64,000 nucleotides of DNA, from positions 1-64,000 of the forward strand of contig JABYQR010000124.1 in NCBI GenBank assembly GCA_022592445.1, read 5' to 3'. The notes beneath the pieces are model-generated. The model was not told the DNA's origin. It ran no database searches and saw only the letters and a list, made by a program, of their open reading frames with translations. Below are positions 44,504-56,067 of the stretch, one piece after another (the first letter of the stretch is position 1; each line of letters begins with the position of its first letter). The position numbers and the translations under genes were made by a program. The stretch is from Cytidiella melzeri (lineage: Eukaryota; Basidiomycota; Agaricomycetes; Polyporales; Irpicaceae).

Positions 44504-44879
44504 AAGCCTCTACTAAATTCTACAGAAACCGACAAATTGGGAATGCCAAGGGTGTTTACTGTGCGTTGTACACAGCTCCCTTTTAGTTCCTTGAGTCACG
44601 AGCTCAAGGTGGCGCCTACTTTCCCTCCTTTTGCTGCTTTTCACAGCCTCCCAATTGTCTAAGACAAAAGACCCTTTCGATCACCTCTGGATGCCACCTT
44701 ATTGGGCTTTGTTCAAGTAAGTGCGTGATTCTGATAGTGAATCACAAGCCAAGAACACGTATGAGGTGTAGGCTACCAATTGGATGTGACTGTGCGCGTG
44801 TTCCAGGGGTAAGAAAGCAGGGGCAATTCTGTGGAAAATAGTTATGGCAAAAATGGGCGAGGAGAGGCGAGGCTTAGTC

Positions 44880-45505
44880 TGTAACAGTTAAGGTTACACT
44901 CACCAGATAAGTGTTAAACTTGAGGGGGAGATAGTGAGATAGAGAGTAGGAGGTGTGGTGAGCGAAGTACTGGAGAGTACAGAGTAGTCCTTTATCAACA
45001 GAGTGAATAAGATTGAGGGGATATGCCCTCAGGAGTGCCTCCATATATACATGAAGGGGAGGACCCCAGGTACTACCCTAAGACCCCTAATACCTACATG
45101 AGTAAGCAAAGTAATCTACCTTACTAAGCATGCCCTATGCCCTAGTGTTGCCATTTCAATAATCAACCAATAGCAATTGTCCCCATGACCTGACCCCATG
45201 ACTCAGTCCCAAGGCCAGACTTTTCCAGAAGGTTCTAAGAACTATGACATCATCTAATGGAATGTTCTATACTATGACATCATAGTTCCAGCATGTTCCA
45301 CAAGGTTCCAGAGAGTTCTCCAATGTGATACACAGATAAGGAAAGGAGCACATCAGCGCATCAGAGATAGGAGGCGCATCAGCGCATCAATTGATAGGCA
45401 CTGAGAATAAGCGCCGGAATAAGCGCCAGATAAGCGCTTAAATATTCCCAATAACACCGTTGCCTGGTAAGGCAAGTCTTGTAGAAACATTGAAAATCTG
45501 TGACA
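44880..45505 (-). repeat. Solo LTR A in the Copia-2 leader
   Basis: 626 bp, complete termini, target duplication TAGTC at 44875-44879 and 45506-45510. The empty site (CTTAGTCTACTACAAC) is in Copia-1 near 23962. Short repeat array. Confidence 0.93.
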
Positions 45506-45642
45506 TAGTCTACTACAACTGGGTCTTCTACTACAAAGTGGCCTACAATGTGTAGAAAGAAATGTTACTCACGAGGTAACAGTTGGGTAGTGTTGAGCTT
45601 GAAGATGGTTTCAGAGTAGAGGAGTGGTAAGAAGAGTTAGAA

Positions 45643-45658
45643 GCCGGGGCTCATAACC
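45643..45658 (-). other. Copia-2 primer binding site
   Basis: Minus strand GGTTATGAGCCCCGGC adjacent to the LTR, the same as in Copia-1. Confidence 0.7.
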
Positions 45659-46159
45659 TGTTTTAAAGTTACGAGTGTAGGGGATGACTAGGAGAGTCAA
45701 CTAACTCTGGGAGTAAGTGTCTTATCATTTCTCTGCTCTCTAGGAGCGGTATATATACATGTCTGTAACTAGATTACTAATGCTACAGTAATGTCATATG
45801 AGTAAGGATTGGTAAGGATTGGTAATGCACAGTCCTGCTTGCTAATACTACTGAATAGAGAATGTAAGCAATGACTGAGCATCCTACATAACTGAATGGT
45901 GCTGACTGAGCCTTTAGTAAGCTCAATACATTTGGTATATGAAATATGAGTCATGCAGAAGCCTCATGGTACTTCTGCTATTCAGTCATGGAAACTACTG
46001 GAACACGATGCCATATGGTGCAAGTATCGCATTGTGTGTGACCATGAGGATGGTGGAATCACATGCTATGTACTATCTGATCTTATCTATCTACATATCT
46101 GATCTACATTGTCCATAGATCTGATATCCGATAATCAGTGATACAATCTCGCTTTGACA
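45659..46159 (-). repeat. Copia-2 5' LTR (family E)
   Basis: 501 bp, the same 22-bp deletion as its partner. Followed by GGGAT. Confidence 0.94.
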
Positions 46160-46254
46160 GGGATCATATGTCTACTATATTGCCCGAGTCTCTTGCGGCT
46201 TCTGCTCGCACTGTGCGTGTTCAATCACACATAACATGGTGGTTAGATAGTTGA
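46160..46254 (+). pseudogene. Gene fragment split by Copia-2, right part
   Basis: After the duplicated GGGAT the frame from 35081 continues as HMSTILPESLAASARTVRVQ and stops at 46252-46254. See the left part at 34854. Confidence 0.35.
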
Positions 46255-47739
46255 ACTGTGCATATAATGATAATTATGTATGCTTGATGTCCATTACTGC
46301 TGGTCTAGATAAACTGGCTATAGACAGATCATATGATGGGCTGGTTGTTGGAGCGACATTTCACACCCATCTCAGTGATATTTATTTTTTTCGTCGCACG
46401 TCCATCCCTCAAACCGCCACATTCCCTTCTTTCGTCGCCGCGACGACATACCCCGCGCTCATATCCGCCCGACATCGCATTCGCTTGGGAGTGTAGTTCT
46501 ACACTCCCAGTCGATTCAAATGTGCCAGAGGATGTTTGGTCCGAAACATCCTCAGGAGCTCGGTGTTACAGCGCACCGCTATTATCCGTGCTCATGTTCC
46601 TACAACAGCCGTACAGCAACGTCTGATGGACATTCCTACTGTATAATTTCGAGATAATGAGACATTGCAAAAACAATTATTTATTTAGTTTTGCAGGCAT
46701 AAACCGTGTCCGTTATAGTAAGTATCACATCGGTCAGCTGTGAGCAGAAGACAACATGTATTACTGCAGCGGGATCTAATCAGTACAAAGTATACAAAGG
46801 ACAGTGACAAGGGTAGCTCATAGAATGAAGGATTGAAGGGTGATAGTATACAGCACGGGAGAAACCAGCATGGCACCGAACAGCAGGACATGACGAGTAG
46901 CAAGAACTTGAAGGAAGTAACTATAAGAGAAGCTACATCCTAGTTTAGCATGAGTGACAGCTCGAAAGAGAGAGGCACTTACGGGACAGTAATGTAAGAA
47001 GGCTCCAAAACAGGATCGCAGCATTTTCAGAAGCTTGTTACAAGTGAACTCGAGTTTTGACTTCTTGTAGGCGGTGAGGAGATGCTATGAGCGTAGCTAG
47101 CAGCTTGCACCGTCCTTGTGACAACAAATTTGAGTGGAGGACAAAGCTAGAAAGCATGTCGGTCAGTGTTTGGTGAGGTTGAACCTTGGTCTGATGCTCA
47201 CTCAACTCCGAATGAAGGTTTGCGACCACGGTTGAGGCTGAGAAGACGGTACTGCTGAAGACGGGGGACATGTCACTGAGGCTCTCACACGCATGATGTC
47301 AAAATGTTGTCTCGGTATCCATACCTTGTCTCACGAACAGTTGCGCGATGTCGCAAACTATGTCAGCTCCAGATGTCCCTACGACATCCATGGCAGGTCT
47401 GAGAGACATATACACATTATGTCGAACAAACGGCCGATAAACAGCAAAATAATATAAAATATTCGTCCCCCACACATGTCCCGCGCTGACATCCGTCCAA
47501 CATCAGAGTCGACTGGGCGTGTAGAACAGTACCAGGAAACACTTCGATAATCTCGTAGTCGTGGCCCGGGGCGGACCGGTTGAAGCGGTGCGGACTTTCC
47601 GTTCGCACTCGAGCTTTTTGACTGGTAACAACTTGAACATTGTCTTCACTCTTAATCCCTTCCTTCCACTGTGTACCTACGCACCCTGCGTGGCTATAAG
47701 TACGAGAGGAAAGGCTCTCTTCCAGCAGTCACTGTATGC
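46255..47739. other. Intergenic region, no confident gene
   Basis: Short ORFs only. The best is 47271-47038 on the minus strand (77 codons with ATG), possibly spliced further at GTAAGT near 46982, but no family is recognisable. Holds an 11-bp inverted repeat at 46486 and two 45-bp similar segments at 46452 and 47480. Confidence 0.4.
46486..46509. repeat. Perfect inverted repeat, 11-bp arms
   Basis: TGGGAGTGTAG, two bases, CTACACTCCCA. It could form a hairpin or be a protein-binding palindrome. Confidence 0.6.
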
Positions 47740-50700
47740 ATGACACCGGAGGGTAAGTCTTTCACCGGCTGAACAAGCTGGTAGCAAGCTGACCCCAAGT
47801 ATAGAAACGACGGAAAACTGGGACGACGACTTCGAGTTCCAGCCAGTTCGCAGCCCACCTATCGGGACTACTGTAACTCCTTTGTCTAAGGTCAGCTCCA
47901 ACACGCTCTCCTTTCACCGATGGGCAGAAGCTGGCTCGACCGATCATTCAAGACCACGATGTGCGGACGTGGAGACATGGGATGACGACTTTCAGGACCA
48001 TTCAGCCTCACTTGCTCGCCGTCGAGAAAATGATGACTCACCAACGGCAAGTCGTCGATCGAAAGGGTTACAGTCTACTCATGTTCAAGAGCCGGAGAAC
48101 TGGGACGACGACTTCGAGGAGGAAAGGCAGATACCGCCATCGCTGAAGAGCGCGAGATGGGACTCTTCAGACGAAGACGACGACGAGCTAGGTTTTGCTG
48201 ACAGGGAGGAGGATAGGACCGTCACTTCGCGGTCGCGTCGTGGTCCATTCGCGTCTCCTTTGCCCAACGAGTCACCTCCTCCACCTGTTCCACCAATTCC
48301 CTCCATGTTCATGACTGGACGTCGCGAACCTGCCCCGTTCCCTCGGTCCCCTACGGCATCGGTCTTCTCCGTACCTGTGTCAGGGCGAGAGTCAACTGCG
48401 GCATATTCCTCAACTGCTCACTTGGCTCTCCGCCCAACTCAGTCCGGTAGCTCTGTCGGTATGGTTCCACCCAGCCCTCCAATTCACCATTCCCGCGAAC
48501 GGCGTCGGTTAAGGAAGAAGTCTCGTCCAGCGCAAGTCGAAGCAAATATCTACGAGCTCGAAGACATACCTCCCCGGCCGGTCACGCCGGAGAATAACGC
48601 TCCGATTCAGGCAGGCACTTGCCTCGACGATCTCCCTCCACAGCCAACGCCTTTAAGTACAGGCAAATTTTCTCTGGTATCCCGCATAGGTTCAGTGGGG
48701 AAGAAGTGGGGTGCTACACGGAAGAAGCGAGCGAGTATGGGCCCACCGGAGTTCATGGCTGCAGAGGAGAACACGCACCAAGCACGTCCACAGTCTGTAG
48801 CGATCTCATCCTCACCTCCTGTATCGAAGGGGACCTGGTTTTTTCGTCACGGTGGCACCGCCGAGGCGGGGTCAGGATCGCCACCGGACCATCAAACATC
48901 GACCCTACCGCTCAAACACGAGAAAAGCGTCGATAGACTACTCGCGCTCGTAGGACTCGAAGCCCCGGGCAGCCCTTCGAGACGCGTGCAGAAAATACGT
49001 CGAGATTCACCGTCTGATCTCACGAGCCGAGACTACAGCCCTACTCCATTCCACGGCTCGCCAAGACGACCGACCTCCATGCAGTTCTCCTCATCCAGTA
49101 GGTCATCTTCGAGACCACGAGGCATGCGGCATGCGAGTTACGGACAGACATCTGGTCGTCAGACTCCCAGGAGTCGGTCATCATCCGTTGCACACTCTGC
49201 TTCAGCTAGCGTGGATAGCGTCAGCTTGAGACGACTTTCTCAAGGCGCTCAAAATGAAGAGTTCAAAACTTCACAGAAAGGTCGAACAAGCTCTGAGCAG
49301 GATTCGGGGAGCAGGAGCTTCATGGAGGACATGCGGAGGCTCAGTTCGCGCGGTCATGGTAGCATCAAGCAGACCGAAAGCACTTCTGTAGAAAATTGTG
49401 ACTCTGAGAGACCGAGTACTTCTACTACAGCAACCGCCGTGCCAATGCTCCCCCTAGATTTTTGCAACGATGCAACGCCTCGGCCACCTTCACGCGTTCT
49501 CGCTCGACCACCACTTGACAAGTCCCTACTTCCCCCAATCGAGCTGCAGCCACCATCTCCTCGAAAGATGAGCAGCTTGGCAACTTCATATTCTGAGCCT
49601 AGCCCTGGGATCGATTCTCTGCTGGCACCGTTGCCGTCCTCAAGCACTACTCCAAACGCATCCACCCAATCAACTTTGGCAAAACCACTGTCGTCACCTC
49701 AGCAGTCAGCTTCGTTGGGCCGATCGACTCATCCACCCAAGGAGAAGGAGGATCTAAGCGCTGTACTTCGACGGAATTCGTTGGGTGATCTGAAGATACC
49801 GGCAAGGATCAGCCAGGCGCAGATTGGGTTGCGGAGAGACTTGGGAATGGTCCGAGAGTTTGCTACCAGCGTTGAGCGTGAGTACTCAAGATGTTATAGC
49901 GGTATCAGCAGTTTATGGTCGTTGGTGCAGAGCTCAAAGACCTGCAAGCTACGTACCACGCGCTGGTTTTAGAAGTGCAGGCTTTTCTACTCGAGAGTGT
50001 CCCTCCGAATAAAACGAAAGCTCGCGCAACATCGCCCACATTCTTCGGTCTTCACCGTCCTGGTCGCACTCGATCTAGCACGAATCCTCAAACAACTTCC
50101 AGCACACCAGCGATCCACGGACAGCTCGCCACCACGTATCGCACAATACAAGTAAAGTTTGCACTGTCTTGGGAGTGTGCTGAATTGCTCGTAGAGCTGG
50201 GCGGTGGTCCATCTGCCGGCCAGCAACCGTTATCGTTAGAGCAGTCGGCGTCTACAATCACGCCGTCTACAATTCTGCACTCCGAAGTACGGAAAAGTAG
50301 AGAGCGTGCAGTCACCCTCGCTGGCGACGAGTCGAAGCCGCAGATTGCTATACAGGGAATCTCTCCGCTTCCTCACCCAAACGCGTCAAGTTCACAGCCG
50401 CACTGGCGTGCGTCAACTGGCAGGCACGATCTTAGCCATCGCCAACTGCTTCTGCTCAGGGATATGCTCAACAACGCGGATACATCCTTATCGATGATGG
50501 TTGACGAACGAATATCGGATGAGGCCCTCAATCGGAACTGGCGATGGGGAGACGCAATGAGTAGCACAGTCACTCTGCCAAGCGAGGAGTCGTCTCATCA
50601 CGAGTCTGTCTTGGGCTCCACGGATGCTCAGGTGACAGTTCTCAAGAAGAGGAAGAGCACTAGGTTGGGTATGCGTGGGTTGCGCGATATGCTCAAGTCA

Positions 50701-51768
50701 CTAAGGAACACCCATTCACAGCCTCAAGCAGATCCTCCTCCTGTGCCGATCATGAGTAGTCTTCTTCCACTGTCATCCTTGACTTCCCCCTCCTCAACAT
50801 CAGTCGCTGCAACTACGGAGTCTTCACTAAACCTACCGAATGAGTTTGTTCACAGGCGGCGAGCAAAGACGAGTGTAGGGCCCGAATCGGGCAGGTCGGT
50901 GCGTGACAGCCATCCGAATAATCCGTACGTTACATCAGCCTCTGTCGCACACCGCTCGTCTCCGCGTCGGCCGTCGCTCGCATCCATTTTCCGCCTCGGA
51001 CAGAGAAGTTCAAAATTTGCTGCCTCAAAAGCACACCCGTCGGCCGGTTCAGGACATGAACTTTCTGATTACGGGGCCGGGTCGAACAGCTCTTGTCACG
51101 TCAGTACCGATGCACACACTGAGGAGGAGGACTGGGACAAGGTCGAGTCGTCCTCGGAACTAGCCATTGCTTCGCGTAGAGCGTCTTCTCCGCCCAACGC
51201 CACAGTCAAATCTCGGTCTCCGTACTCGACTGACAGCCCAGCGCTTGTACCTACTGTCCCAGGCAAGGCTACGCCAAATGCTAGTCGTTCTTCCGTCTGG
51301 GAGTCATCTGTCCAAACGCCGTCTCGTCTACCGCAGTCATCGTCCAGTGCGAATATCTCTCAATCGTATTCGCGTTCAACTAAACTTTCGGACGTGAAGG
51401 AGCTGGTGGAGAGGGAAGGAGAGGACTTACGGCAGCACCGACGGTCTCTCTCCAAAGCCAAAAGGCGCTCATCGAGAGTTCCTAGCCCTAGCCCGAAACG
51501 ACCGGTGTCGAGAAGCGGAAGGAAGAGCGTCGGCACGGGCTCTCTGCGATCGCCACCGCCGCCCACACTGTCTAGTCCGAGCTACAGTTACCTTGCCGAA
51601 CTCGACAATCCAGGTTTCCTTGAGAGTCCACTCTCGTTGGCGATGACTCCCGAGAACATCAGACCGCTGTTGGAAAATGCAAAGGAGGTCAACGCACGTT
51701 GTCACGAATGCATCGCTGAACTGGAACAGTTGCTGGCTCTACGGTCCAGGCTACCCACTCTCCATTAG
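47740..51768 (+). CDS. WDDDF-motif protein, possibly Byr4/Bfa1-like
   Basis: Three exons: 47740-47752, 47805-49877, 49931-51768. Introns of 52 and 53 nt with GTAAGT and GTGAGT donors. The sum is 3924 nt, 1307 residues. The 13-nt first exon gives MTPE and joins in frame to ETTENWDDDFEFQP. The motif (E)(N/T)WDDDF occurs at residues 8-14, 61-67 and 102-108. The rest is Ser/Pro-rich and probably disordered, with helical pieces (RRDLGMVREFATSVE, LKDLQATYHALVLEVQ, MRGLRDMLKSLRNTH) and an Arg/Lys-rich tail. N-terminal repeats of this kind recall Byr4/Bfa1, the GAP scaffold of the septation/mitotic exit network at the spindle pole. That link is from memory of the motif only. Convergent with the next gene. 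Confidence 0.75.
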
Positions 51769-52783
51769 GTGCCTACTCACGTTTTCTCTGCCTACTCCCG
51801 CTGTAAAGATTGTTTTTTGGTTCTTTTCTTTTCTATTCTTTTCGACTCTGATCTCCTCGTGTCGCATTGCTGTCAATCGCATGTCATGCTTCCTCGCAAT
51901 TTGTTTTTTTTGACTGAATCATTCCACGTTTGTCGCGCTCTCGTTTCACGTGTGTCCGTGTTAATTATTCTCACGCACCTTTTTTTTTTATAAGAAAACA
52001 TGTACTAACGCAGGTTTTCACGCTGAGTAATGAATGGATAATGATGCTTTTCTTCTGTACACAATGCAGCCGCCAGTGAGCTCGAGAGTGTGTGCATCCG
52101 AATCGCACCTTATCCCGTACATATTCCTGCCAGTTCCTCCACCACGGAAAGGTATCATCATCTCCCTAAAATAGCTACAAAAGTAACAGTCAACTTGGAC
52201 ACTGGCATTGACACTCCGCGAGTCAAGTCCGCGCTTAAGTACTTCAAGTTGAAAGAACATATTGCAAGAGCGTGAAATAATACGTATACGTGAGTAGTAC
52301 ATCGTTGGGTAAGTTACAATAACAAAAACACGAAAAAAAGAAAGGGAGTTGTGTAAACGAACTAAGAACTAGATATTGCCGTGTTTTCTTTTCAAGAAGA
52401 AGGAAGTGATGCTATGAACGGTACGGTATAAACCAGAGAAAAAAATAGAGAACGATTAAACTTGGGTGGGATGGGGATGGGGCGGGGGATATCATATATG
52501 TGTATGTGTATGTGTATGTACGAGTTGGATTGGAGTGAACCGACTGACCGAGGGAGAGAAGAGAGAGAGTAGAGAGAGAACAACGACAACGCGCGGGATG
52601 TAAGGTAAGGTATGGGGGGGGTAGCCACAAGAAAGAAAAACACACACAAAAGACGCGTTTGAGGAGGTATAACCGACGATGGACATGAGACACAAGTTAA
52701 ATAAAAATCAAAAGTCGAAACAACAACAACAAAAATAGAAAGAAAGAGCGAAAAGAAAGAAAGAAAAGAAAAGAAAAGAGAAA
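51769..52783. other. Convergent intergenic region
   Basis: 3' regions of the two converging genes. It holds pyrimidine runs, a GTATGT microsatellite (52497-52520), and GAGA and GAAAAG purine runs (52555-52785). No gene seen. Confidence 0.6.
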
Positions 52784-55700
52784 CTAGCCAACCATCCTTA
52801 TCCCAAACCCGACTCGAACTTGCCCATCTCGCTCCCCAGGTCCAACGGAAGACGCACCACTGCTCCGTTGTCCCCCTGCAGCCGCAGGGGATGTTGCTGA
52901 AGATGATACCCTCCTCCTCCTCCTCCCACCACCATCTCCATCTCCCCCAGATGATGATGATGATGATGCGGATGACGCTCGTACCCATCGACACCCACCA
53001 TCTCGTTCGCCAACATCTGGTGCTGTGTCTGTGGTTGTGTCTGCCCATCGATGACCACCGACGTGTGTGTGTCGTACGCCTGAAGAGGAAAATACTGATG
53101 GTGGTGACCCTGTTGCTGTTGTTGCTGCTGGGGATGACCGACCGAAGGACTGCTGGAAAGCCCCTGCACCTGCCCCACCTCTCCATTGCAGTTGACGCGA
53201 TGAATATTGTCCGTAGTACTCATCCTGCTCCTGCTCCTCCCCGTCGTAATACCTTCCTGCTGCCCCTCCACCAACCCCGTGATAGAACTCGGGTGATAAA
53301 CTTCTCCCACTACTCCCCCCGCGCTCATATGCAAAAGGGTGTGGGTGCTCGTATTGAACGGATCCCCCCCTCCTCCTCCTACTGCTCCGTCCCCCATCCC
53401 CGCCTCCTCCATAAACGAATGAGTGTGCGGGTGCGGGTGCGGGTGAGAGTGGTGAGGGAGATAATGATGACCTCCTACCACCCCCACCACCCCCACCTCC
53501 GCCTGTTGCTGCTGTTGTTGTTGTTGTTGTTGCAACCGACGAAGTTGATCTTCCTGCTGCCTCCTCAACTCCACCGAATACTGCCTCGCGACGGGGGGAC
53601 CCCCACCAGAACCTACTGCTACTTCCCCCACCCCCGACACCCCCACTCCCACCGATGGCGCTCCCATACTCGAGCCCCTCACTCGAGGAGACGACGACGA
53701 GGACGGATGATGATGACGGTGATGCCGCTGATGACGAGTGTGATTGTGATGATCCTGCTGGTGAGGAGGAGGAAGAGGAGGACCTCGAATCGTCGAGAGC
53801 GAGTTGCTCCGCGCCAATGACGAGCCCGGACGAAGTGGTAGGCCTTGACGTCCCTGTCCCATTCCCTGTCCCTCCAATTGCTGTCCCTGTCCCGCCGATT
53901 GCTGTTGCTGACGCTGAGCCTGATACCGATACAACCGATCGAGTTGCTGACTCAACATCGGTGTCATTGCAGAGTTCCATGACGGAGAGCCTTCGAGATT
54001 GTGGCCTAGACTCGCTCCCGTACTCATACCCTGCCCCTCCTGCTGTTGGTGTTGTTGTTGTTGTGGCTGTAACGGTAGAGGTGGCTGTCCCTGGCCTGAC
54101 GCTGCCGAACCCCCCGCTACTACTAAACGGGCGTACATCTCCTCTGTACTTGTACCATCTGTCCCTGTCGTCGTCGCTGTGGTGGTCGTCGCTGTGTTCT
54201 CCATCACCCCCATCCCCATCTCCCCCGTCAGATCCTGCATAGGGCCGTTTACGAGGATTGACGGCGGCGGAGGAAGATGAAGAGTGGATCCTCCTCCTGG
54301 CGTAGGCGGCGTATTCAACCGACGACCCACCAATCGTTGTTGTTGCCGTCGATGTTGATGATGGTGGAGCGTGGAAGGAAAATGGTGAGTCGTAGTATCC
54401 AACAGGAGATGTGGGCTCGTAGTATGTACTCTCTCCATCTCTTCCATATACCGATGAGGAGCCTGCGGCAGCGGATGATGGTGGTTGTGGAGGTGGTGGT
54501 TGTGCGTGTTCATTTCCTCTGCGTGTGGCGAGGGATAAGGAAAGTTCTGGGCGAGGGACGACCAACCCTGCTGTTGTTGTTGTTGTTGCTGATAATGGTG
54601 TTCCTGGTGGAGGGTAAGGGTAGGAGGATGAACCATAGTAGTAGGATGCAGGTGCTGTACCGGGGCGAGAAGTGGCTGTGGAGGGTCTTCGAGTGATGAA
54701 CCCAGCGGGGGTTGTTGGGATGGGTAATGGTAATAACTGTGAGGATGTGAGGCCGCCGCCGTGGTGTTGCTGCTGCTCACGCTGCTGCGGGAAGAGGAGC
54801 GAGGGTGGTGGTGGATGCGGGAAAGAGAGGGAGGAAGAGAGGGATGAGGCGACGACGGCAGAGATGGGCGGGAGAGTGGTGGTTCCGGAGGATGCTGTAG
54901 TAGGACGGCTGTGAGATCCAGTTCCGGGCCGACTTCGTGAGGTTGAGGGAGGGATATCGGGGAGAGTGAAGTTGAATGGGGTGGAGGCGGGGGCGAGAAA
55001 GGACTGGCCGGGATATTGTTGGGTGGAGTTGGAGGGGACACGAAAGGACTGGCCGGTTGTTGTTGTTGTTGTTGTGTTTGCGAGTGGTTGGTCACGAAAG
55101 GAATGGGTGCTGCTGGTGCTGTTCGTGCGGTCGACGCTTGAGGATGCTGCCCAATGGTTGGTGCTGTGATGATGAAACACACCGTTTCCGCCCTCGTAAC
55201 CGGTGCTGGTACCAGGGCGCATGGACATACCGTCCGGCTTGATGGACATGGTAGGATGGGTGCTGCCGTCGATTATTGAAGCTGCTGAGGCGGCTGCAGC
55301 GGCTGCTTGAGCACGTTTGCCTCTTGGTGGGCCGCCTTTGGTGACTGCGCTCATTGTGGCGTGCAACGATGTGAGGTCGTGCATCATGCGATCGTTCTGT
55401 TCCTGCTTGTCTGCGTGAACAGTCTGCGCGTGCTGACGGAGATTGTCGAGGCGCGAGAACTGCTTTCCGCAATGGCACGTGAACGGTCGCTCGCCAGTAT
55501 GTTTTCTAGAGGGTAGCATGTCAGATGATTGTGCGCGTACACGGACGACGGGATGAGACACGAAAGATGAACAAGCGCCACCATCTTTTTTTTTCTCGGG
55601 TTTCACCCGACGGTGTATGCGCTGGCGACGACGACGACGACGAAAACGAAGAGTAGACAGAGGTGGTCCACAAGAGCCCACAAGGGTCCCTCGTGTAGGT

Positions 55701-56067
55701 AAACAACAAGAGTGAAAAGGAGGAGCAAAAGTGAATGTGCCCTGATCGTTTGTAAAAGGGGCACGTACCTGATGTGCCTGGCAAGATGCTCGCTCCTACT
55801 GAAAACCATTCTGCAGTCGCCATAGCCTCTGCACTGGAAAGTTTTGGCGGGTGCAGGACGGTATCGTTTTGTGTTGCTGGTGTTGGCAGAGGTGGAAGTT
55901 GTGGATGTACCGCTGGTTGAGAGTGCGATGGGGGGCGAGGAGAACAAGGACGAAGGGGGGTTTGAGACGACGACGGACATTTGTGCGTCGTCTGGAGAAG
56001 TCGAGCGCTGTTCGTCGTGTTCGTCGTCGTTGTCGTTGTTGTTGTGGAGGAGGATGTGGTTGTCCAT
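52784..56067 (-). CDS. C2H2 zinc-finger transcription factor
   Basis: Exon 1 is 56067-55769 (ATG, MDNHILLHNNNDND); a 263-nt intron (GTACGT...TCTAG) follows; exon 2 is 55505-52784. Total 3021 nt, 1006 residues. Two adjacent fingers cross the splice site: C79-X5-C85-X12-H98-X3-H102, and C110-X-C112-X12-H125-X4-H130 with the linker HTGERPF. This two-finger type (FSRSEHLARH, FSRLDNLRQH) is found in fungal nuclear regulators. After the fingers come long Ser, Thr, Gly and Pro runs, an SRRLSVMELCN motif near residue 605 seen in fungal regulators, and an Arg-rich patch near the C-terminus. Targets unknown. Confidence 0.85.

Larger units (their letters stand above)
35082..46159 (-). mobile_element. 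Copia-2, older copy of the same Copia with nested elements
   Basis: Minus-strand element with 501-bp LTRs and target duplication GGGAT at 35077-35081 and 46160-46164. Same gene order as Copia-1. It is invaded by Gypsy-A derivative 40584-42657 and solo LTR A 44880-45505; both empty sites can be read in Copia-1. The LTRs differ from each other at roughly a dozen positions, so it is older than Copia-1. Frames are broken by stops, a 7-bp duplication and a replaced gag segment. Confidence 0.95.

Noticed and set aside
52891..53820. 309-codon plus-strand frame antisense to the transcription factor
   Set aside because: Composition (His/Arg/Leu runs) is the mirror of the Ser/Gly/Thr codon runs on the coding strand; no start context or domain.
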